15,760 nucleotides of DNA from positions 1 through 15,760 of the forward strand of contig RCAB01000847.1 of the NCBI GenBank assembly GCA_003640385.1, given 5' to 3'. The stretch is from Setaria digitata. Its lineage: Eukaryota; Nematoda; Chromadorea; Rhabditida; Setariidae. The notes below the pieces were generated by a model. The model had not been told where the DNA came from. It did not search any database and was given only the letters and a program-made list of their open reading frames with translations. The translations under genes were made by a program, and so were the position numbers. Positions 1 to 10,800 of this stretch are shown here, one piece after another; within the stretch, counting starts at the first letter, position 1; each line of letters starts with the position of its first letter.

Positions 1-3000
1 ATAAAACAATAAGTTTGTCGATGCAATGTGTTGAATGTTATTGATATACTTTTCAATAAATGCTCTTTTCAATCATTTTAATTTTTTTCTGAAAATCTTT
101 CCAACTCTCGAAGGAAAAAAAAAAAACCGAACAAATCATAGTTAGTAGTGTACCTTACTAGTAAGTTCCTTACAAACAATCATTTTAGCAACTATTGAAT
201 TGCTAAACAATAAGGAATGATAGGAATAACGAATAGTATAGCATGCATTGATATGGTTATCAGTACTGATAGTACGGGTATAATATTATACATATGCATG
301 ATATAGTGTACAATGAATAGTTATGGATATCAGATAGGAAAAGATCTGCTTGATAGCTGAAATGAGAAGTGCTTGTTGATAAGCTGATAATATTATCAAA
401 TTCCTACTCTTTTTTTTTTTTTGTTTTTCACTAAAGAGAGAGAGAAAAAAAAAAGAACTAATACTGTTTCTTCGAAGAACAGACAAAGATAGAGCTGACG
501 ACAACAAATTTTCAAGAGGAAAAGTACTTAAAGTGAAAATTTCCACTCTTTCTTCTACTTCTTAATTTGTTTTTTTTTTTTATATCGCTGTGTCTGAAAA
601 ATTCTTCTACCGGATTTTTACAGAAACCGGTCCCTTTCCAAGTATGTAAGTACTGTATCATCTGTTGGCAATGAAGTGTGAGGGAATTATTTATTATCAC
701 TAAATAAAGTCATAGTGATTATTAGCATTTTAGTCTAATTAAACGCTAATGTATCAGTAGATGATTTTTCTCTTCGCTTCATTTATTTCTTTGTTTGTTT
801 CATCAATTAAACGAAGATGGAAAAAAATAAAGTGACAAAATATGCGACACAATCTGCAGCATATAACAGCAATGGAAAACAATAGTTCTCAAGTATAATT
901 GAGGAACAAATGGAAAAAGAAAGAATTTATTTCAAATTTCGAAAAAAAAAATCGATAATTAATTTTTGGCAAAATTACAAAAAACTAAAAAAAAAAAAAT
1001 TTACGATATTGAAATTTGCACATAAATTTTATTAGACACCTGTTGACAACACCTGCTAATATATGAAAGTATTGTGATGTATTGGAAAAATTTTCTTTTT
1101 TTTTTATGTTAATTGTAGAAAAATTAAACATAAAAAGGATGAAAAATTAAAATTGTTGAATTGAGATGAAAAATGCCATCCACAATTAGCATAATTTTAT
1201 GTTAAGAGTCTAGTGAAGATGAAAATTTTGAATGAAAAAAAAGAAAGGAAAAATCATTAGAATTGTTCTTTCAAGTAATATTCCATGATGACAGCCATTT
1301 TTTCCCTTTTTTTTTTTCTTTCTTTCTTTCTTTTAACTTTGTTAACAGTTCGTTTCATCGAATAAGAGAACTAGCAGTTCGAAAATAAGAAATTATGAGC
1401 TCATTTCATTCACAAATTGCCAATTCAAATTATTCTTCAACAGTTCCAATTAACACTTTGGCAAACGAATTAGTAACTTTGCTCACTAATCATTTCAATT
1501 ATTGCCTTGGAAAAAGAATTTATTAAATTAAAAGTTGAGCAATTTTGTCTATGGAATATAATTGACGATCAAACTTCTTCGTTACTTCAAACATTTAGCT
1601 GCCAATTAATCGTTTGTTAATTATACAAATATCAGTTAGGAATTCTGAAGATATTTTGTATTAAAATGCCTATTTTAACAAAATTTCATTTCTTTTGCTA
1701 TTTTAATGAATTTAGTAAAATCTGATAATTTTTGTGTTTTAATTTGAAAATATCACAGAAACATTTTCTTTTATCGCATATATTGGACAATTTCTTCTCA
1801 CAGCAAATTCCAATTATTTTTAAAATTTCATTTGTGAATTACAACACAATGAGAGGAAAAACGTAAAAAAAAAAAAAAAAAAGATGCGAAATCTGAATTA
1901 TCACTTTTTTTTTTTTTTTAAATTAATCAAAAATTATACGCTTTCATTTAAAGTAGAAGTTGATAAAAACTAGCAAAAGCAAAAACGTTGCTAGTTCCGT
2001 GTGGAAAAAATGAATTAAATTTTAAAAAAACTTAATTTTTCTGTTTCTTCCGGTAGTGGTCTACAAATCCCACAACTTTTTTTCATTTGTGAAATGAAAC
2101 AAAACCTAACATGAAAGAGTGTCAAAAAGAAAGCATCAAAATTTACATTTTTTCTTAGTATTAATTTTTTTCTTTTTAACAAATTCAATTTTTTCGCACA
2201 TTTCATTCTCAAGTAATTTTGCTTGTGTTTACTGTTTGCCCATATGTAATTATGATGAAACATAAAAAAAAAATTTTGGGAAAGCCTTAAATTTACATTT
2301 AATTATTTGCAGAAATAAAATGAAATATTCTGTAAAATTTAAAAAAAAAAAAAAATGTTAATTGATAAATAACCGGTAACAGAGAAAATTCTTACCAGTT
2401 TATCTAACGATTACCGATAATGGGTAGGTAGTTAATTAAGTGGACGACTGGTTTAGGATGTACAATTATTGGAATTCAGTCATGGCAGTGTTAATTGTTG
2501 TACCAAAATATGTTGCTTGCATTTTAATTATTGCATTCGGTTTGATTCATACGGAAATCTCACAATTATATTTGTTCGTTTAAAATTTAAAAAAAAAAAA
2601 ATAAATGAAAAAGAAAAAACATCCGACTATTTCATTTTGTTTTATTCACAAAATTCATTTCTCCTTCATCCCTTTTTCTTTTCTTTTTCGTATTTTTTTT
2701 TTTTTTTTTTTTTTTTTTTGCAACTAAATTGTTCATTATTAATTAGGAAAAGGTCTGGTACAGGTGTACAGTTAGACGTGCTTAATAATTTCTGGAATTT
2801 AAATTAACAGGAAAATTCCATTTTCTTTTTCACTTTTCCGTTTGGTCGAGAAAAGAAGACAAAAGAAGTTCCATGGAGAATTTTTTCTTTTTTTTTTTTG
2901 CCTTGCCTTTTACGGCATTTTAATTTACAATAAATATTACAGCCTAATAAAATGAGATTTACTGGTAGAATGAAAATATAAAAATAAGAAAAGGAAAAAA

Positions 3001-3135
3001 GAATGTAAGAAAGAAAAATGAAATGAAAAGGGAATATGTTTTTATAATGATTGAAGAGTTTGAAATAGTTTGGATAGAAAGAGAAGACATTATTTACAAT
3101 GGCTAGGATGTGACAAGGTCATGTGTATTGTCAAC

Positions 3136-3168
<33 letters not shown>

Positions 3169-4771
3169 CATCAATTTTCATTCAATACAATCAAAGAAAT
3201 TCTCATCGTATATTGAATTTTCAGGATATATAAAAGAATAAAAAAAAAAAAAAGAAAGTGAATTTCAAAATAAGCAATTTGTCCTTTTTTTGTCCTTTTC
3301 TTAAATTCATGTCTGAATAGAAAAAAGTGAAATGAGCAATGCTTAATAAATGATAATGATATATTTTATCATTTAAACAACATTTCCTTTTAAGGTGCAA
3401 ATGCATTCAGTGGTAACATTCGAATGGTTAATTAATAGTTTTTAATACTTTTTTGTTTTTTCTAGCTTTTTAGAAAATTTCATTTAAAATTTAGCATTAA
3501 CAGTTATTAAAAGAAATCCCCAGCTCAGCTGAAGTCATTTTATCATTAAATTTACGAATTTTTGAAGGAGAAAGGAATGCTTTGCACGATTAACAAAATC
3601 GAAAGTTTCCGAAAAACTTTTTTCCATGTTTCTCCTTTTTTCTCTTCTCAGGGATTAATAAAAAATATACCAAAAAAAAAAAAAAAAATGGACAGAGCAA
3701 CTTTGTCATTAAAAGAAAAAAAAAATTTCAAAAATAATAGGAATGAAGGGGACATTAATATAATTAGGCATGGAAAAATTAAACGAAACAAAACAGAAAT
3801 GAAAAAATTAGGTTAAATTTTAACGAGATTTAAGATCCCCGAAAGTGTTTATAAATATGAAAGTGAAAATCATTGAATTTGAAAAATCATTGATAGTAAT
3901 AAAATGGTTGCTATTTGTAACGGTAAATTGAGGGAACATTAAACAAATTCAATTCAACCAGTTCCATTTGCTCAATAAAATTTTGCGCAAATATTTCATT
4001 TCAATTTCTGTTTACACGATGAGTCATTCAAATTTATCAAAATTTTGACATTAAAATGTGAGAATTTATCGTGGATTTAAAATTCAATCAATGATTACAC
4101 GTTTTTTTTTTTTTTTTTTAAATTGCCAAATGTAAAAAAAAAAAAAAAAAAACAGACAAAGCAATTCGATAAAATAAAGTTTTTATACATTTTAGTGAAT
4201 TTATAACAACGCAAAATACGCAATTAACTTTTTTAATTTTTCCTAAAATTATTATCATTGATCAGATTTTGGAGATTGGAAATGGATAAAACTAATTTAA
4301 TGAATTAACGTTGTCATAATTGCAATGGCTTTCTAGCATGATAAAGTCTGCTGCTAATAAAATTAATTTTTTTATTAAATCATTCACGAATCATATTTAA
4401 ATATTAATTAGATCTTAAAAATTGCAAATGGATAAAATTTGTTCGATAAGTCAGCATTATTTTGAAGTGAATTGGATGAGAAAATTTGCAATTGACACAC
4501 TATTTGTTCTATTATTACTTTCTTCTACTTTCTTTCATTCTTTATTTCGAAAAAAAAAAAAAAAAAAAGAAATGAAGGTATTTTTTAAAAAAAAGAGTCG
4601 AAAATTGTTTATTTGTTTTTCCGCTCATCAACTAATGAATTTGCAATTGTTGCTGAAAAGTCATGAAAGTATTTTGAGATTACTTAAGGATTAGATTTTC
4701 CAGTACTAATTAAGTTGTGGGACAGAGAAAAATTTAACAAGAAAAAAAGAAAGAAAATTTAAATCCATTAA
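1..4771. other. AT-rich flank without a supportable gene
   Basis: Downstream of mec-2. Every open frame longer than 60 codons here is made largely of Lys, Phe, Asn and Ile from A/T tracts (for example the plus-strand frame at 2469-2807, which runs through T27) and shows no domain. Homopolymers of 15 or more are frequent: A18 at 1865-1882, T15 at 1905-1919, T27 at 2693-2719, T18 at 4102-4119, A19 at 4134-4152. No tRNA, rRNA or transposon was recognised. Part of the last few hundred bases is probably the mec-2 3' UTR. Confidence 0.6.
4608..4613 (-). terminator. Candidate poly(A) signal AATAAA
   Basis: TTTATT on the plus strand is AATAAA on the transcribed strand, about 160 nt after the stop of exon 15. 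A second AATAAA is at 4541-4546. Such hexamers are frequent by chance in AT-rich DNA, so which is used cannot be told from sequence. Confidence 0.35.
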
Positions 4772-4892
4772 TTATTTATAGCCAACGCTGGTGAAGCTAT
4801 CATCAGATGCAGAACTAGCCCAAGAGGATTTGCATAGCGCTTGGAAAATATTGCTCTCCGAGACTTCTCGTTCTTGCAGGAAACGTTCTAAG
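4772..4892 (-). CDS. mec-2: mec-2 exon 15, terminal exon of the long isoform (predicted)
   Basis: Acceptor GAATTTCAG|C, close to the nematode consensus. The open frame encodes [20 protein letters not shown] then [19 protein letters not shown], ending at TAA 4772-4774. Base composition is clearly less AT-rich than the surrounding sequence. The exon needs a phase-2 donor, which exon 14 supplies. I do not recognise the sequence, but the acceptor, frame and composition make a coding exon likely. It would give a total of 927 aa for the long form. Confidence 0.72.
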
Positions 4893-7800
4893 CTGAAATT
4901 CAGTAGCACATACCAATAATTAATTAATCGAAATTATGTTCTTAAAGAAAAAAAAATACGAAAAATGTCATATTCTTTCCTTTTGATTCCCTAAAAAAAA
5001 AAAAAAAATGAAAAAAAGAAACAAGTTGAATAGCAGATTACCACTGCAGATGATGATCACTCATTAATGGAAATTCTGATAACTTTCCATTGAATTGATT
5101 GATTGTAAACTTTCCAAACTAGATGATAATGTTGATCTGATAAGATGCTATTGAGCATTTGAAATGAATCTCCTCTGATGCACTTTAGAAGCTTAAAATT
5201 GCTGCTGTTAAGTGATGATTCGGCACTTTTCAGCGTTTTTTATATGATGATCGCTAATAGATGGATATAAGTAAATTAATGAACTTCAGAATTTTCCAGC
5301 ATCCACAAACGATTGATTCGTACCTTTAAATAAAACATCGTTTCCTTCCGAATCTTTGCTATCAATATCAGTAAGAATCAGAAGCTCTTTATTGCCATTT
5401 GTTGCAAAATTCACATCATAACCACCGGAGCTGCTCTCAGATTTCTCTTTTTCGTTTTGGATAAAATATTCATCATTTAACTGATTCGCGCTATTTTTAA
5501 TGAGCGAATCATCAGAATCTCTTCCTACACTATTATTTAAGTGATTTGTAAAGGATAACATAGGATTCAACGTTAGATCTTCATCTGAGGACAATGTTGA
5601 TGTTAAAGATGATGACGATTGACTGATTTCATATAATGATTCTTCATGCCATCTATCAGACACATCTGCTTTCTGCTTTTCGAAATGTTCATTGTCTTTG
5701 CTGCAGATTCTTCCTTTACTACGTAGCTGTCGTCGTCGTTGTGTGATTCCAGTGGATTTTACATTCTCACTCCCTTCATCACTTGATTCTGATTCGTGTT
5801 GCTTCTGATCAGAATTCGTGTTCCGTATTCGTCCTTCAATTTCAACCACTATCACGTGATCAGCAAATGTAACACTTCTATTGCAGTATTTGTTAGTCGC
5901 TTTACTTAACGAAGAATTTCTCTCTGCGATATGATTCTCACTTGACGACGAATCTGCTTTTTCCTTTCGGCAGTGTGCCGCTGTTGAATTGATGGTCCCA
6001 CTATTCGTAGCATCATTTTCACAAATTCTGATGAAATCAACTGATGGATTCTTGGATGAGAAATTAGAAAAATTATCTCTGATGGAAGTAGTTAAACTAG
6101 CAGAAACTGCAGGCATTGTAATATTGTTCGAAGTTTGGAAACTATCTGATGTCACATTGTCGAAGTTTCTAGCGTTGACGCTTTTTGCTGTAGACTTACG
6201 CATTCCAGTAAACGTTTGAATCATTCCACGTTCGTCACCATCTGTCATCGTTTTCATACTTCTTTGAACATTCTGATCAGTAATTTCACTGCTATGATCG
6301 ATCTTATCTGGACAGTATGATCGTATTATATTTAATATTGAGACATTCTTGCCGATGACATCTTCCTGATGAAGTGAGTTCTTGTTTGGATCATTTTTTA
6401 TTTGCATTCGATTAATTATTGACTGTTTAAGTAATGAGGATAGTAAATCGTTTCGATGTTTATTTCGTGCCAATTCATTCATTTCATGTCTTATTTGTCG
6501 CCGAGAATTTTTAGTGATATTATAAGTGATAGGGATAGCAGTGGTGATAGCGTTGATACTTGTTTCATCTAAAAGACGCTTGGTGCAAATCTTATCAGTA
6601 CGTTTCTGATTATATCGTAACAGTTCAAAAATCTGAAGATAATATTCACTCATCATCCTTACTTTATGATACTTCAAATAAAAAATTAAAAAAAAATAAA
6701 AGAATTACCCGGTTTTGATTGAGTTTCCGTCTTCGCTGTTGCTTCTTTTAACACCAGACTGATCTCTGACGCCATTTTCCGAGCACTAGAAAGCAATTTC
6801 ACTTTAAATTAAGAACATTGTTCAAAACAAATTGAAGATGAAAAAAAATCAAAATGAGAATTTTACGATAATTCAGTAACAGGAAAATAATTAAGCAGCC
6901 ACTTATTGAAAAATTAGTGATAAAAGTGCGATCAGGATTTTCATTATCGTACTTTCGGTCTTTTTCAGCTTTAATTTTAATTTTTTAAATACCGCATAAT
7001 TTGAATTTTAGGAAGTGAAAATTTTCTGATGATAATCAGTAGATGTATACCCCAAACGATGATAACCACTGGTGAGACTGATATTCGGTGTCGAATTTGG
7101 TTTTCGACTGATATTGCGCTGATTTTCTTTGCCGGGATGTTTGTCGACCATCTGCTGTACCCATTCCGGATACTTGTAAAGGCAGCATGGACGTATACGA
7201 CGTGATGCTACCGGTGTTTCCACGCTGAATTCCTACTTTGTAATAGTTGAAATCTGATTTAGCCTTAGGAACTGTGAAAGTCGATTAAATCTATAAAATC
7301 AAATAAAAGAGTTGAACACGTTTCCCAAACTTTGTACCAGAATTCCTCTGCAAATGACTTAGTTCAAAATACAATTTCCTATGAGATCAATTCTCACATA
7401 CTATATCGCCTGTTAGAAACAGTCTTGAAAAAGCAAAATTTTCGAGATGACAAAAACTTAACCGAACTTCTTTTATCATCAGTCATTGTGTTTTCTTTTT
7501 CTTTCTCAAATGGAAATTGAGAAATGATCAGCAAAAGTGAACGAATAAAAAAACTTTTTTGAACTTTCAAAAATGGATCACAAATCAAAATTATATCATA
7601 TTATCACTACCTCTAGCAGATGTAAACTTTGAAATAATAAGAAATTTTCGTCTGCTCTTTTTTCTCTTCTTAGCAAAGCAATAGCATAAAGCATTTCTTA
7701 GATAGCAAGCTTAAGCTTAAACTATGCGATTCTTTTTTTTTTTGTTTTGCTTTTGTTTTTCTTCATAAGCAAATAAAAAGAAAAGTTGCTATTTGAAGCA

Positions 7801-10800
7801 TTTCTTTTAACGGAAGCCATTCTGTCACTTAGAAAACGGAAATAGGATAAAAAATGAATTGAAAATACTTCGATAGATTTCTTTTTTTTCCCCCACCCCC
7901 CTCCTTTTTTGAGGAATTTCGCAAAAGCAGCTCATAATTTTAATTTAATTCAAAAATGCTATTTAAATGCTTATGGGGACAGCATCATTTATCATTTTAA
8001 ATAAATTTTCCAAAAAAAAAAAAAAGAAAAAAAAGAAAAGAAAACAAATAGAAGAATAAGCAAAAAAATTTTAGGCAAGAAGTTGATTTTGAGATGAATA
8101 AAAATTTTCCTGAAATAGTGCACATGCAATAATTAAATTTAAATAATTTCATAAAATCAACCATTTACATTTTCTTTTTTCTTTCTTTTTTTTTTTGCAT
8201 AGAAAATTTTTGTAAAAGATTTTTGTGCCAAAAAAAAAAAAAAAAACTATAAGAGAGGGGAAAAAAACAAACAAACAAACAGAAAGAAAGAAATATTTGC
8301 GCAGTTTTACAACAAATAACTTTCAGAACACATTTTAAAGAATGGGAAAAAAAAAAAAAAAAACGGTGCGCTGAATTTAAGGAAGCAATTGGAAGGAAAA
8401 TTGATTCGATCTGATAGCGATAGTGTCAGCTCGAGTGAGTTTTAGTCATTCTGAAATGAAGTTTTAATCAGAATTCTGATTCTTATCATGTATCAGATAT
8501 ATATATATATATATCTATCGCTCGATTTGATGCAAAATTTCCTTACAGTTCTAGTCTATTGATTCCATTATTCATTCTTTATAATTCTTAATTATTTCAA
8601 ACCGATAATTACATTAATTCGTCTAACTCACTGATCATATCACACTGATTCGGTTATTTCGGCAGTTGGTTAGTTGCGTCTTTCTAATTACATTGGCATA
8701 TAGTAATTCGGTGACTAGTTTAATTGAATTTCTAATTAAATAGTATATTTTAGCTAATGCAGTAGTTCAATTTAATCACACTTAGATAACTGGAATAAGA
8801 CTCATAAAAAAAAATGATAAATATATGAAATAATTTAAATCACAATAAATTCTCGCTTTTAATTTTCATATTTTTCGATTTCAGTTAGCAAATCAAATAG
8901 AATTTAAAAAATGCACAAATTAAATTTGAAACATAGCTTACACCTTAGGAGTACTACGATGAAAAAACGATGACAGCAAATCGATTGGAAACGGAAAGAT
9001 TATTGTCGAATTTTTCTCTGCGCTAAAAAAAAAGAAAAGAAAAGAAAAAATTGGCGATGAATAAATTAAAAAAAAAAAAAGTCAAATTGCTAAGTTCGAA
9101 GAATATCAAGAATTATATATCAAGAATTTTTTTATTTCATCCTTTTCAATTTTTTCTTTTACATTAATTCGAACATATTTATTCTAATTTTACCTGTAAA
9201 ATTTTTTGCAGAAAAGCAGAAGTCCTTTTTTAGTGAAATTTAGCGCCTTAAGTTAGTTTTGATTTCCTCTGAATTAAATTCTAGTTTGGGCCTGCTTTCT
9301 TTTTTTGTATTTTTTTTTATTGTGCCTCTTATTTTATGTCTTTATTTTTTATTTTTTTTTTTACTTTTTTATAATTTGACAGCATGCAGTTGTTAAAGTT
9401 ATTATCTTTTCGTTTTTTTTTTTTTTTTTGGCAAATACAAATTCAAGAATTTCATTAATTAATGACTAAATAATGAAAGATTATCTATTTGCCTATTCAC
9501 GCTCAAACATTTTACATTTTCGGCACTTAAATTTGTAATTAGCGATTGGTATCATTTAAAAGCAGATAATGTTGAAATCACCTACCTTATTGAGTTCAAA
9601 GTTTGCAAATATCGTAATTGTAATGCAGAAGGTGATTCGGCGATTACTTCAGCAGCTTCTTTAAGAGCATGTGATGCTTTCTGCTCACCTTCCGCAACAA
9701 TTACCTGAAAAAATATATAAGCAAGGTCGATTAGCAACGAATTTATGAAATTTTACTTTAACAGTTCTCGTTGGAATTGCATGGATTCCTCAAAGTGATG
9801 AATGGGCTGAAGCTTGAATAAGTGATTCTGTTCCATAACTGATAGGTTATTACATTAATTTATCATATATTATCAGTGAAGAGAAGATTATTTATTTGAA
9901 ATAACTACTACAGCAATGAACTGCAAAATATATTTATAGCGAAATAAGCAATTCTAAAATAATTAATTAGTTATATTAGTGCTTTTTTTATTAATTAGAT
10001 TGGTAAAAATTAATCAAGCTTTCAGTAATAATTAAATGCTAAACCTTAGCACGAGCTTCACGTGCAGCTTCAGCTTCTGCAGCCATAGCACGTTGAAGTT
10101 GAATGGGAAGTCGAACGTCCTTCACCTCAACTCGTTCCACTTTCACTCCCCACGGTTCAGTTGCTTCATCAAGCGTTATCTGAGCAATTAATTAGATTCC
10201 ATTTAATTAAATTTAACGTGCTACATTTTTTGAATTCATTCATTCTATTGCTGCTTAAGTGCAATTTCTTCCTTGTTAAATTGCTTTTAAATCAAATTTT
10301 CCAAAGAAAGAGGGAAAAAAACGTTTAAATTTATCATACTTGCATTTGCAGTGAAATGGCTTCACGATCAGAAAGCATTTCGGTTAGCGTTTTCGTTCCA
10401 AGAATATTGCGCAGTGTTGTTTGAGCTAATAATTTTGTTGATCTGAATTCACTTGATCATTATTGATTTTCAGCCATTTCTATCTAATTTATTAATGCTA
10501 CCCTACTCAGCTATTCTCTATCATTCAAATGAATGAATAGAAAATGAAGTTCCTGTCCACTTATTTATTTGTACAATCAATCACCTGCTCCCTTTTTTTT
10601 TTCTCGAATCATTAATTATTATTAAGCAATAATTATATGTCGACATGGTAACGAAGACATTTTTTTTTTATATATTTTTTTTTAATATTTTTATATATAT
10701 ATATTTTTTATATTATATATTTTTATTTTTTATGCCATTATGACAACATTTTAAAATTATTAGATTTATCAAACTATTACATACCATCTATCTATTTGGC

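Larger units (their letters stand above)
7233..8943 (-). other. Intron 10 of mec-2, largest intron, before the alternative 3' exons
   Basis: 1711 bp with many A/T runs, a G-rich run, an AT microsatellite, a short (CAAA)n/(GAAA)n stretch at 8266-8293 and a TGCATGTGCAC sequence on the transcribed strand (8118-8128). Short open frames at 7332-7588 are not convincing. Alternative exons could hide here but none had a good acceptor, donor and frame together. Confidence 0.6.

Noticed and set aside
2469..2807. 112-codon plus-strand open frame
   Set aside because: Mostly Phe and Lys from T27 and A tracts; no domain, no splice support, unlike real exons in composition.
3562..3816. 84-codon plus-strand open frame
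   Set aside because: Lys-rich, driven by A tracts, and without any recognisable domain or splice context.
5989..6219. 76-codon plus-strand open frame
   Set aside because: It lies opposite exon 13 and is a shadow of that long minus-strand coding exon.
8400..8455. Less AT-rich patch in intron 10 with a short plus-strand frame ([11 protein letters not shown])
   Set aside because: On the minus strand all frames are interrupted by stops after the nearest acceptor, so it cannot be an extra mec-2 exon; the plus-strand frame is too short.
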